This document shows, one piece after another, positions 45,846 through 54,520 of a DNA stretch of 64,000 nucleotides (position 1 is the stretch's first letter; the number at the start of each line of letters is the position of its first letter). Origin of the DNA: Sedimentisphaerales bacterium (GTDB lineage: Bacteria; Planctomycetota; Phycisphaerae; Sedimentisphaerales; Anaerohalosphaeraceae); contig JAFGGE010000031.1 of the NCBI GenBank assembly GCA_016930745.1, positions 30,819 to 94,818 on the forward strand, written 5' to 3'. A program made the position numbers and the translations under genes. The notes under the pieces are model-generated. The model had not been told where the DNA came from. It did no database searches and saw only the letters and a program-made list of their open reading frames with translations.

Positions 45846-47345
45846 CTACCATAATCGGGGTTGCGAAGTGAAGGACTCTTCCGCTTTCGGCGCCGCTTTT
45901 CGTTTTACCTGTTCGATCGGAATTGGCCGTCCTTTTGCTTTCTGCTTTGGACATTCTCCTGTCCAGCAATAGAGACAGACTTTCTCCCGCGGAAGGCCGA
46001 TGGCGGCGACCATATCCTCTACGGTCTGATACCGTAATGTCGTAACGCCGATATCTCCGGCGATCCAGTCCACCATTTTGTTATACTGTTCAGTGGTCGG
46101 ATCGAGATACGGAGACACATCCTGAATGTCATGCCCTTCCAGGCTGCGAATGGCCCTGCGAGCAGCCAGTTCATGGATGGACCGGGTGGAGAGATTGAAC
46201 CGACAGGGAAACATCAGGGGAGGACAGGCCGGACGGACATGAATTTCCCGCGCGCCGCAATCCCAGAGCTTTTTGATCGTGTAATTCCTTAGTTGCGTCC
46301 CTCGCACGATCGAGTCTTCACAGACCACGATACTGTTGTTTTCGATGACTTCCCTGATGGGAATCAGTTTCATCCGCGCCACCAGATCGCGCGTATGCTG
46401 CGAGGGGGGGATATAACTGCGGCCGTATCCCGAGGTGTATTTCACCAGCGGCCGGCGAAAGGGCTTGCCGGATTCCATGGCATATCCCAGGCCATGGGCT
46501 ATTCCCGAATCCGGAACGCCGCAGACCAGATCGACCCGGATATCCTTATCCCGCCGGGCCAGATACCGCCCGCATTTCTCCCGCACGATTTCGGAGTTAA
46601 TTCCCTCGTAGCTGGAAGCGGGAAATCCCGTATAAATCCACAAAAACGAACAGATCTGGCTGACTTTTTTCTGACCGGGACTGCGCTGGACGATCCCATC
46701 TTCGTTCAGCAGAACGATTTCCCCCGGCTCCATGTATTTCACCACTTCGAATCCCGTATTGTGAAACGCGCAGGTTTCACTGGTCACCGCCCAGGCATCC
46801 GGTTTTTTCCCGATCACCAGCGGTGTGTATCCGAATCGGTCTCGGGCCGCGTAAATCCCCGTCCGGTTGAGCAATAACAGGGAACAGGAGCCCTCTATCA
46901 GATGGAACAGCCGTTCCATACCGTCAACCAGGTCATTGCCCTGATTGATCAGTTTGGCGACCAGTTCGGTGCTGTTGACCCCTTTGCGGCTCACTTCGCT
47001 GAATGAAATACCCGCCTTCAACAGGCTGGCGGTCAGTTCCTCGCCGTTTTCCACAATCCCGTCGGTCGCCAGACAGAAAGGCCCGAATTTAGAATTGAGA
47101 TAAATCGGCTGCTCGTCAAAAGCGCTGATCACTCCGATGCCCTTGTTGCCGTACATGCGGCCGGAGTCATCCACGAATTTGGATTTGAACTGGCTGTGTG
47201 TCAGGTCGTGAATTTGCCGGGTAAACTCGGTCCCCAGGATCGCCATGCCTCCGTATTGGGTGCCCAGGTGGGAATGATAGTCGGTTCCGTAAAACAGGGT
47301 CTCGGCACACTTGTCTTTTGAAACGACGCCAAAAAGACCGCTCAT
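45846..47345 (-). CDS. purF: PurF-like amidophosphoribosyltransferase lacking the N-terminal cysteine
   Basis: The 499-aa protein has the class II glutamine amidotransferase domain (residues 1-~230: YHSHLGTQYGGMAI, ATDGIVENGEEL, GSCSLLLLN, RDRFGYTPLVIG, SETCAF). A phosphoribosyltransferase domain follows, with the PRPP loop VVCEDSIVRGTQL. PurF makes 5-phosphoribosylamine in purine synthesis. The catalytic residue after the initiator Met, always Cys in PurF, is Ser here (MSGLFGVV), and the start is firm because GGGAGAGG precedes it. The C-terminus adds a Cys-rich CLYCWTGEC. Without the cysteine, glutaminase activity is doubtful; ammonia-dependent activity or a paralogous role is possible. Confidence 0.87.
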   Translation of the reverse strand: MSGLFGVVSKDKCAETLFYGTDYHSHLGTQYGGMAILGTEFTRQIHDLTHSQFKSKFVDDSGRMYGNKGIGVISAFDEQPIYLNSKFGPFCLATDGIVENGEELTASLLKAGISFSEVSRKGVNSTELVAKLINQGNDLVDGMERLFHLIEGSCSLLLLNRTGIYAARDRFGYTPLVIGKKPDAWAVTSETCAFHNTGFEVVKYMEPGEIVLLNEDGIVQRSPGQKKVSQICSFLWIYTGFPASSYEGINSEIVREKCGRYLARRDKDIRVDLVCGVPDSGIAHGLGYAMESGKPFRRPLVKYTSGYGRSYIPPSQHTRDLVARMKLIPIREVIENNSIVVCEDSIVRGTQLRNYTIKKLWDCGAREIHVRPACPPLMFPCRFNLSTRSIHELAARRAIRSLEGHDIQDVSPYLDPTTEQYNKMVDWIAGDIGVTTLRYQTVEDMVAAIGLPREKVCLYCWTGECPKQKAKGRPIPIEQVKRKAAPKAEESFTSQPRLW

Positions 47346-47633
47346 ATAGTCCTCTCCCTATGGATTCGTATAGCGCAAAAAGACACGGGTATGTCTTCTA
47401 TCCGGCGCTGGTCATTCCATTCCTAAAGAAAATAACATAATCCCCCAATATAAACAACCGGAAAAAATGAGGCAGGACGAGGATTTCGGCGGAGGCGACA
47501 TCTCTTGCAAAAAATCCCGGCATGGTTATAATAAACAGAAATGGAGTTTTAAGGGTATTCGGAATAGGACCAAACAGGAATTCTCGGAATAATACGGCAT
47601 GGGAAGCGCATGCCAACCAGTAGGAGAATCGAG

Positions 47634-49025
47634 ATGAGCGAAATGACCACACACAGCACGTCACGTCGACAGTTTTTGAAAAACACCGGTCGCATCGCGG
47701 CGGCCTCTACATTGCTTGCCGCCGGCACAGCCCGGATGTATGCGGGAGAAAACAACACCATCCAGGTCGCCCTGATCGGTTGCGGCGGGCGGGGCTCCGG
47801 CGCTGCATCCGATGCCCTCTCGGTTAGCAACGGGCCGACCAAGCTGGTCGCCATGGCCGATGTCTTTGCCAATCGCCTCCGCAGCAGCTATGGCAATCTA
47901 AAAGACATGCACGGGGAGAAGGTGGATGTTCCCGAGTCCCGGCGGTTTGTGGGATTTGATGCCTATAAGAAGGCAATGGATTGCCTGCGTCCGGGCGATG
48001 TGGCGATCTTTGCGACCCCACCGGCGTTTCGCTGGGTGCACTTTACCTATGCGATCCAGAAGAAATTGCATGTCTTTATGGAAAAACCGGTCACGGTGGA
48101 CGGCCCGACCAGCCGGCGGATGTTCAAGCTGGCCAAAGAGGCGGATGCCAAGAATCTCAAAGTTGGCGTCGGATTGATGTCCCGGCACAGCCGGGCCCTG
48201 CAGGAACTGGCGCAACGCATCCATAACGGCGAAATCGGGGATGTCATCCTCCAGCGCGGCTACCGGATGCACGGTCCGCTCGGATTTTTCTCCTCGCCGC
48301 CCAAGCCCGCCGGCATCAGCGATCTGCTCTACCAGGTGCAGCGGTTCCACAGTTTCATCTGGGCCAGCGGCGGCAATTTCAGCGACTTTTACATCCACGT
48401 CATTGATCATCTGTGCTGGATGAAAAATGCCTGGCCGGTCAAGGCCCAGGCCCTGGGAGGCCGGCACTATCGGCAAAGCCCCGAAGGAATCACATACGTA
48501 GACCAGAATCTGGATACGTATTCCGTGGAATACACCTATGCCGACGGCAGTACGTTCCTGATGGACGGACGCTGCATCAACGGATGCAAGGAAATCTATT
48601 CCAGTTATGCCCACGGAAGCAAAGGCATGGCGATCGTCTCCAAGAGCGGCGATTGCGGACTGCCTTCCAGCATCCATACGGGCCAAAATCCCATTCGTTC
48701 CAATATGGTCTGGGAATCCAAAATCAGGCCTGAAGAACAAAATCCGTATCAGAACGAATGGAACGATTTGATGGACGCTATCCGCAACGACAAGCCCTAC
48801 AATGAGACCGAACGCGGCGTGCAGGCCAGTCTCGTGACAAGTCTGGGTCGCATGGCGGCGCATACCGGTCAGGAAATCTCATACGATGAGATCCTAAACT
48901 GCGAACATGAAATGGCGCCCGGGCTGGACAAGCTGACGACGGATTCGCCTGCCCCGCTGCAGGCCGACGCCAACGGCCGATATCCCATTCCGCAGCCGGG
49001 TATTACCAAACAAAGAGAATATTGA
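47634..49025 (+). CDS. Tat-exported Gfo/Idh/MocA family oxidoreductase
   Basis: AGGAG eight nt before ATG 47634; 463 aa. A twin-arginine signal (TSRRQFLKNTGRIAAASTLLAAG) is followed by the NAD(P)-binding VALIGCGGRGSG, the catalytic-type EKP motif (HVFMEKPVTVDG), and a C-terminal GFO_IDH_MocA_C domain. Exported members are abundant in Planctomycetota and act on sugars or glycosides, with the cofactor folded in before export. The downstream Tat-exported aldo/keto reductase is 61 bp away and probably cotranscribed. Confidence 0.92.
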   Translation: MSEMTTHSTSRRQFLKNTGRIAAASTLLAAGTARMYAGENNTIQVALIGCGGRGSGAASDALSVSNGPTKLVAMADVFANRLRSSYGNLKDMHGEKVDVPESRRFVGFDAYKKAMDCLRPGDVAIFATPPAFRWVHFTYAIQKKLHVFMEKPVTVDGPTSRRMFKLAKEADAKNLKVGVGLMSRHSRALQELAQRIHNGEIGDVILQRGYRMHGPLGFFSSPPKPAGISDLLYQVQRFHSFIWASGGNFSDFYIHVIDHLCWMKNAWPVKAQALGGRHYRQSPEGITYVDQNLDTYSVEYTYADGSTFLMDGRCINGCKEIYSSYAHGSKGMAIVSKSGDCGLPSSIHTGQNPIRSNMVWESKIRPEEQNPYQNEWNDLMDAIRNDKPYNETERGVQASLVTSLGRMAAHTGQEISYDEILNCEHEMAPGLDKLTTDSPAPLQADANGRYPIPQPGITKQREY

Positions 49026-49086
49026 GATCGTATTATGGAAGCGCCTTTCGAAATGGGTACGACAGCCTTTAGGTAAGGATAGTATT

Positions 49087-50010
49087 ATGACGATGAAACG
49101 ACGTGAGTTTCTGGCCAGGTCGATCGCCGGTCTTGGCGCTGTGGCTTTAGGATCGCCTTTGCTCAGGGCCGCCGAAAAAGCCGTCGCCCCTTTGTATTGG
49201 GATCCGTATGAACAAAAAATTCCCCTGGGCAAGACAGGCATCAAGATGTCGCGTCTGTGTCTGGGTACGGGGATGCGCGGCGGCGGCAGACAGTCCAACC
49301 ACACCCGGCTGGGCAAGGAGAAGTTCGAGGCTCTGATCCGGTATGCTTATGAGCATGGAGTCCGTGTCTTTGATCTTGCCGACCTATATGGGACGCATCC
49401 GTATGTAATCCCGGCTCTCAAGAACATTCCCCGTAAAAATTATACGATCATCAGCAAGATCTGGTTCCGAGACGGTGGTTTGGGCGATATTAGCGAGCGA
49501 CCGGGCGCCGAGGCCGTAGTTTCGCGTTTTCTTAAGGAAATGAACACCGATTATATCGACCTGCTTCTGCTGCACTGCGTGACCTCGGGCAAGTGGAACC
49601 AGGAGCTGAGCAGCTACATGAACGACATGGCCAAGCTCAAGCAGAAAGGCGCGATTCGCGCGGTGGGCGTCTCGTGCCACTCTCTGGAGGCGCTCAAGAC
49701 AGCCGCTGCCGAGCCCTGGGTGGACTCAGTCCATACCCGTATCAATGCCTACGGGACCAAAATGGACGGCAAGGTCGAGGATGTTGTGCCGGTCATCCGG
49801 CAGATTCATGATGCCGGTAAAGGCGTTGTTGGCATGAAGCTGATCGGGGAAGGCGAATTCCGAAACGACGATGAGAAGAAAGACAAGTCGATCCACTTCG
49901 TCATGGACCTCGGCAAGGTCGATATCCTCAATGTCGGTTTTGAAAAACCCGAGGAGATCGACGATTTCGCCAAACGTCTGGCGCGAACGCCGCGTAAAGC
50001 GGCTGTATAA
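49087..50010 (+). CDS. Tat-exported aldo/keto reductase
   Basis: TAAGGAT nine nt before ATG 49087; 307 aa. The twin-arginine signal MKRREFLARSIAGLGAVALG is followed by an AKR (beta/alpha)8 barrel: KTGIKMSRLCLGTG, the catalytic Asp and Tyr of FDLADLYGTHP, a lysine in IISKIWF and a histidine in LLLLHCV. The C-terminal NADPH loop is shortened relative to cytosolic AKRs. It probably acts with the preceding oxidoreductase on an exported carbonyl or sugar substrate. Confidence 0.9.
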   Translation: MTMKRREFLARSIAGLGAVALGSPLLRAAEKAVAPLYWDPYEQKIPLGKTGIKMSRLCLGTGMRGGGRQSNHTRLGKEKFEALIRYAYEHGVRVFDLADLYGTHPYVIPALKNIPRKNYTIISKIWFRDGGLGDISERPGAEAVVSRFLKEMNTDYIDLLLLHCVTSGKWNQELSSYMNDMAKLKQKGAIRAVGVSCHSLEALKTAAAEPWVDSVHTRINAYGTKMDGKVEDVVPVIRQIHDAGKGVVGMKLIGEGEFRNDDEKKDKSIHFVMDLGKVDILNVGFEKPEEIDDFAKRLARTPRKAAV

Positions 50011-50036
50011 TCCTTCGAAAAAACGAATCGGGAAAT

Positions 50037-50074
50037 ACGGGCCTGTTCTGCCCCGGCAGGATGGGCCCGTTTTC
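50037..50074 (+). terminator. Rho-independent terminator of the oxidoreductase pair
   Basis: ACGGGCC...GGCCCGT forms a 7-bp stem, with an inner CTGCC/GGCAG stem, followed by TTTTC. It ends at the 3' border of the convergent UbiB gene. Confidence 0.72.
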
Positions 50075-51768
50075 TATAATCGATTGCTGCGTAAAATCGA
50101 AATCAGCAGGCCGAATCCCATAGCTGCGGCAATGACGTACCCGATCACCCCGACCGTCTGGAGATGAAACAACCCTAAAAATGTCCCATCCTGGGCGATC
50201 AAAAGGCTCGATCCGATCAAGAGGGCTGCAATAATGAGAGCGAAGCTGATCCGATTGGAGCTTTTATCCAGGGTCTGATTGAGATTTTCCAGATGCTCGT
50301 GATGGACATGAATGCGAAATTGCCCTCGGCGGAACTTGCTGAGGATCGTGGCAGCGTCGTCGGGCAGTCGCTGCGCGAACTGACCAGCGTCCCGCGTCAT
50401 CCGCTGCAGCCCGCGCAGCAGGTTACCCGGCCCGATCTCCTGCAGGGTAAACTTACGGGCGTAGGGCTTGAGATGCTCAATGATCTGGAAGTCTGGGTCC
50501 AAAGAACTGGCAAACGATTCGATCGTCATCAGGCTCTTGAGCATCAGCGTAAAATCGGCCGGCGGACGAATCCGATGTTTGCGGATGGCGTCAAAACCTC
50601 GGCCGATCGCCTCGCGGAAAGGAATATCCCGCAGGGGAAGATGCGAATACGAATCCAGGATTTCCTCCATATCCCGCTGGAGGTCGATCAGGGAGACCGA
50701 ATCAGGCATCATTTCCGCCCTTTCGAGTCCCTGAATGATCTTATTGACATCGCCGTCCACAATCGCCAGAACGATATACCGCAGGAGCTGACGATCCTGA
50801 CTGCTCAATCGCCCTACCTGTCCAAAATCCAGCGGAGCCAGCACATTGTCCTTCATCACCAGAAAATTTCCCGGATGGGGATCGGTGTGGAAAAAACCGT
50901 GGTCGAAGACCTGCGTAAGAACGAAATCGGCGCCGCGCTGGGCGATGATTCGCCGGTCCAGCCCGGCTTCAGTAAGCTTCTCGATCTCGCTGGGCTTGAT
51001 CCCGTCGATGTATTCCATCGTTAGCGCGCCCTCGCTGCAGTATTCGTCGTAGATGCGGGGCACATGAATGGTTTCATCGTCGGCAAAATTATGAAGGAAT
51101 CGCTTCTGATTTCGCCGCTCGTTGGCCAAATCCACTTCCTTTCCCACGGCGCGGCTGAATTCGCGGATCATCCGCTGCGGATCGAAGGTTTCCGCATGGG
51201 CGAATCGGGCCTGGACCAGTCCGGCCAGGTTCTCCAGAATCTCGCATTCGGTACGTATCGTTTGTACTATCCCGGGACGCCGGATTTTAACGACGCATTC
51301 CCGGCCGTCTTTGGTCCGGGCGCGATGCACCTGGGCGATGCTGGCCGCGGCGATCGGTTCAAGTTGAAAATCCGCAAAGATTTCTTCCGGCTTGCCTCCG
51401 AGCTGGTCGGTGAGTTCCGCGATGATTGTTTCGGTTTTTTCCGGTTTAACCTGATCCTGCAGAAGCTCCAGCTCTTCGATGTACTCGACCGGTACCAGAT
51501 CGGGACGGGTGCTGAGAAGCTGCCCCATTTTGATGAACGTCGGCCCCAGTTCCTCCATCGCCAGACGCACCCGCCTGGCCGGACTTTGGACGGCCAGATT
51601 CTGTTCTTTGGCAAGACGAAGCCGTTTGGCCCCGAATCCGACGCGGAAACGCCTGCCGACGATGGCCGCAACCTCTTCGAAGCCGTACTTGACCAGTACG
51701 GCCATGATATGCCGCAGACGAACCGCCTGCGCATAGGTTCGGCGAATCCGGAGAAAAGGCCTGTACAA
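50074..51768 (-). CDS. ABC1/UbiB/COQ8-family atypical kinase
   Basis: The 564-aa protein carries the UbiB signatures: KxGQ-type helix FIKMGQLLSTRPD, Ala-rich loop AAASIAQVHRA in place of the Gly-rich loop, invariant lysine in CVVKIRRPG, ExD-type residues, and GFFHTDPHPGNFLV with LDFGQVG. Two C-terminal membrane helices (ISFALIIAALLIGSSLLIA, VGVIGYVIAAAMGFGLLISI) anchor it. UbiB proteins support quinone biosynthesis or lipid transport. Its neighbour upstream, five bp away, encodes a phasin-like protein, a common pairing that hints at a lipid or granule-membrane role. Confidence 0.93.
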   Translation of the reverse strand: MYRPFLRIRRTYAQAVRLRHIMAVLVKYGFEEVAAIVGRRFRVGFGAKRLRLAKEQNLAVQSPARRVRLAMEELGPTFIKMGQLLSTRPDLVPVEYIEELELLQDQVKPEKTETIIAELTDQLGGKPEEIFADFQLEPIAAASIAQVHRARTKDGRECVVKIRRPGIVQTIRTECEILENLAGLVQARFAHAETFDPQRMIREFSRAVGKEVDLANERRNQKRFLHNFADDETIHVPRIYDEYCSEGALTMEYIDGIKPSEIEKLTEAGLDRRIIAQRGADFVLTQVFDHGFFHTDPHPGNFLVMKDNVLAPLDFGQVGRLSSQDRQLLRYIVLAIVDGDVNKIIQGLERAEMMPDSVSLIDLQRDMEEILDSYSHLPLRDIPFREAIGRGFDAIRKHRIRPPADFTLMLKSLMTIESFASSLDPDFQIIEHLKPYARKFTLQEIGPGNLLRGLQRMTRDAGQFAQRLPDDAATILSKFRRGQFRIHVHHEHLENLNQTLDKSSNRISFALIIAALLIGSSLLIAQDGTFLGLFHLQTVGVIGYVIAAAMGFGLLISILRSNRL

Positions 51769-51773
51769 AACGG

Positions 51774-52064
51774 CTACTCCTTCGCTACGAGTTGATCCAG
51801 CTTGGTTTCCAGCCGGGCAATATCCTCTTTGGTAGCAAAGTGCATCCCGCTGATGGCTTTTTGCACCTGCTCGCCGATCAGTTTTTCCAGATCCCGGCGG
51901 GTTTTATCGGCGCTGTCCATCATTTCCTTGACAAATCCGGTGCGTTTGTCCTTCTCGGCCTGGCCTTTTTTAACATACTCATCGAAGATTTTTTCGGCCT
52001 TTTCCTGGGTCATCGACAGAGCGCCCAATCCGGCCAAAAACATCTTATCCAGCGTCTCGAACAT
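51774..52064 (-). CDS. Phasin-like protein (PhaI/poly(hydroxyalkanoate) granule-associated family)
   Basis: A 96-aa, mostly helical protein: MFETLDKMFLAGLGALSMTQEKAEKIFDEYVKKGQ resembles the phasin-family N-terminus, followed by KTRRDLEKLIGEQVQKAI and a C-terminal coiled coil (ATKEDIARLETKLDQL). Phasin-like proteins coat PHA granules, but this short type also occurs without PHA genes and may act on membranes or as a UbiB partner. AGGAGG precedes the start. No phaC or phaZ is in the window. Confidence 0.78.
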   Translation of the reverse strand: MFETLDKMFLAGLGALSMTQEKAEKIFDEYVKKGQAEKDKRTGFVKEMMDSADKTRRDLEKLIGEQVQKAISGMHFATKEDIARLETKLDQLVAKE

Positions 52065-52124
52065 AATGCCTCCTTTCGCAGTGAATCATTCTATTTCATC
52101 CATCGGCCACCCGGCCGGACAGGA

Positions 52125-52406
52125 TTATCGTTTTTTTCGCGAAGCGGCGAGCCACTCTTCCGCATTTCGGGCTAATACTACTATATCCCGTCGGGACATA
52201 ATATGTTCGATAATCTGTGGTGGAATCTTGAGTTTTTCCATCGCCTTCTGTGCCCGCTGCCAAAGACGGTTCTGCTTGCCGGGCGTATCGGCCAGGTACA
52301 AATCGGTCACCAATTCCTGTAATCGCGTCAGAAGAATGGTATCGAGGTGATCGTAATAGTTGGAAATGATCTTTTGCTGATGAGCCGTGTACTCCCCCTT
52401 TGCCAT
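52125..52406 (-). CDS. Small conserved-looking helical protein of unknown function
   Basis: A 93-aa basic protein with GGAGG ten nt upstream of the start. The sequence is helical with no membrane segment: HQQKIISNYYDHLDTILLTRLQELVTDLY, then a Pro-broken second half with KIPPQIIEHIMSRRDIVVLARNAEEW. I do not recognise a family. The strong ribosome site and the coding character support a real gene. It shares orientation with phasin-ubiB and may be transcribed with them. Confidence 0.7.
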   Translation of the reverse strand: MAKGEYTAHQQKIISNYYDHLDTILLTRLQELVTDLYLADTPGKQNRLWQRAQKAMEKLKIPPQIIEHIMSRRDIVVLARNAEEWLAASRKKR

Positions 52407-52452
52407 GATTTTGCTGCCTCCGTTTGTATAGAAATAAAGCCGGTAAACCTAT

Positions 52453-53112
52453 TCATGTTCGCCCGGCAAGGAATTCTTCCAGATATTCTGTTTTTTTCAG
52501 GTTCAGAAAACGTTTCCGGTCTGCGGCCAGATCGTCGTAGGACATCGCTTCGATCTGATCGGGAGTACACAAAACCGTGGATTCCGGGATGCCTTTCGTA
52601 ATAACTCCCAGCCCGAAATCGCAATCCAGTACGAATGCATTCAGATCCGGATATTGACTTCGCAAATACACGATGGTTTTCCATACATCCCCGTTCCATG
52701 TGCCCGGTTCGCGCCCTTTCTGCGGCAGAGGAACAGCCGCGGCGGCGCTGGCCGGATTGCAATCATGCATCACGATGAATCCGCCGGGACGAAGAAAACG
52801 CAGACAGTTCTGCACATCCTTGAGCGATTGATGGTATTCATGCAATCCGTCCACGAACGCCACGTCGATTCCCGGCTCCAGAACCTTGCTGTGACCGGCA
52901 AAAAAGGCATCGCTGGTCATCCGGAAATGTTTGGCTCGACAATTCGTCAGAAGATACCAGAAAAGTTGCAGCCGCGGCCACATCGGCTCAATGCCGATTT
53001 TGCAGTCCGCCTGGATTCGGATAAACGTTCCGCCTCGATTCAGACCGATCTCCAGATACCGACTCTGTGGAATCGATGTAAGAAGCCGGTTAATTACATG
53101 GACTCTATTCAT
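52453..53112 (-). CDS. Class I SAM-dependent methyltransferase (Methyltransf_24-like)
   Basis: The track starts at TTG 53118; ATG 53112 is preferred (219 aa). The family pattern is RYLEIGLNRGGTFIRIQADCKIGIEP (motif I with acidic end), DVAFVDGLHEYHQSLKDVQ (motif IV) and FIVMHDCNPAS (motif V region), as in sugar- or cephalosporin-hydroxylase-type methyltransferases. The substrate is unknown. It lies 46 bp upstream of the small protein at 52125 and 63 bp downstream of the MFS gene. Confidence 0.82.
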   Translation of the reverse strand: MNRVHVINRLLTSIPQSRYLEIGLNRGGTFIRIQADCKIGIEPMWPRLQLFWYLLTNCRAKHFRMTSDAFFAGHSKVLEPGIDVAFVDGLHEYHQSLKDVQNCLRFLRPGGFIVMHDCNPASAAAAVPLPQKGREPGTWNGDVWKTIVYLRSQYPDLNAFVLDCDFGLGVITKGIPESTVLCTPDQIEAMSYDDLAADRKRFLNLKKTEYLEEFLAGRT

Positions 53113-53175
53113 GCGCAAAAGCCTTACCGGGCCTCAGCAGGGAAATCGGCCCTTTCTATCGCCGATAGAGATTTA

Positions 53176-54429
53176 TTACAGAACCGCGGGCTCCTCTTCC
53201 TCCGCAATAACGACATCGCTTTTATCAACGGTCTGAGTTTTATCATGGAACGCGATAGCAAAGAGGACTACAACAATCGCCGAAGCAATCGTGGTCCATA
53301 GCCAAACGGGTTGCCATTGACGAATGTTGTCGACCGTATAGGCCTTTATAAGCCAGTCGCAGAGGAAGTTGCCGATCAGCAATCCCACTCCAAACGTGGC
53401 CAAAAACATAAATCCCTGTGCTTGGGCCTGCATCTCTTTGGGCGCTCTGCGATTTACATAGATCTGACCGCCGACAAAGAAGAAACCGAAGATCAGTCCG
53501 TGCACAAGAATAGCCACATAGGCCAACAGCATTTCCGCGCCCGTGGCCTCTCCGAGAAGCAGCGAACCATAACGCACCAACTGGGCTAACAGACCAACGA
53601 CCATAGCCCATTTCAATCCCATTTTGGCGATGGCAATGGGAACTACCAGCATCAGCACGATTTCAACAGCCTGTCCAAAGTTTTGAGTGAATGTTAATAA
53701 CTCTACTCCCTTGTCTGTTAAGTAGAGCGAGAAATAGGACCAGTAAATCGAAAAGGCAATCGTAACCATTATAGAGACAACCACGTAGAGAGCGAAATCG
53801 GGATACTTAAAGAGGGAAAAGGATCGCAATCCTAAAACATCGACCACAGACGCCTTGGTGCCTTTCGCAGGAGGAGGGGTATGGGGCAGAAAGAAGGAAA
53901 ATGCCGCGCCTATAAACGATACGGCGGCGCCGCAATAAAACACAATCTGTGTGCCGTCGATTTTTGTCTTAAATAGATAAAGAGCGACAATACTGAAGAT
54001 CCCCGCAGCTACCCAGCCGATCGAACCAAAAACACGGATATTCGGAAATTTCTCCGCCGGACTGTGGGCCATGCTGATCGAACTGGTCAACCCCCATGTG
54101 GGCATGTACGCCAGCATGGCCACCAGAAGAACAAGGAAGACGGCCAGGCCGTTTGTCAATTGCGCCGCGACGATTAGCAGTATGCCGGAAAACAGATTCA
54201 ATGACGCCAGAACATACTGGCTGGGAAAGCGGCGATCGGCGAATGTGCCGATCAAGGGAGAGGACAGACAGCCAAGAGCCATCGTACTCATGATCCATGG
54301 TTTCCAGTCGCTCAATCCTATCTTTTCCAGATAGGTTGCCAGGGGCAGCCACCATACGGGAAACATCATATACTGCAAAAACATCATCACGCTCAGACGT
54401 ACCCTCACGTTCATCGACATGTTTTCCAT
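53176..54429 (-). CDS. MFS transporter, nucleoside:H+ symporter-like
   Basis: GGGAG seven nt before ATG 54429 trims 16 residues from the ORF; 417 aa. About 12 hydrophobic helices; the N-terminal half begins RLSVMMFLQYMMFPVWWLPLATYLEKIG with the loop motif GTFADRRFPS between helices 2 and 3, as in the NupG/XapB nucleoside:H+ symporter family. In Planctomycetota such genes often sit with exported sugar oxidoreductases, so a sugar derivative is also plausible. It lies 91 bp downstream of the SMP-30-like lipoprotein in the same direction. Confidence 0.85.
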   Translation of the reverse strand: MENMSMNVRVRLSVMMFLQYMMFPVWWLPLATYLEKIGLSDWKPWIMSTMALGCLSSPLIGTFADRRFPSQYVLASLNLFSGILLIVAAQLTNGLAVFLVLLVAMLAYMPTWGLTSSISMAHSPAEKFPNIRVFGSIGWVAAGIFSIVALYLFKTKIDGTQIVFYCGAAVSFIGAAFSFFLPHTPPPAKGTKASVVDVLGLRSFSLFKYPDFALYVVVSIMVTIAFSIYWSYFSLYLTDKGVELLTFTQNFGQAVEIVLMLVVPIAIAKMGLKWAMVVGLLAQLVRYGSLLLGEATGAEMLLAYVAILVHGLIFGFFFVGGQIYVNRRAPKEMQAQAQGFMFLATFGVGLLIGNFLCDWLIKAYTVDNIRQWQPVWLWTTIASAIVVVLFAIAFHDKTQTVDKSDVVIAEEEEPAVL

Positions 54430-54520
54430 GGCACAACTCCCTAATCCCATTCCGTTTGTTTTGCCGGAGGAGGACACGCACTAATCATTCGCAACAGAGA
54501 TCCTCACGGTCCATTTTCCC

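Noticed and set aside
47898-48863. 321-aa minus-strand ORF
   Set aside because: Shadow of the Gfo/Idh/MocA gene.
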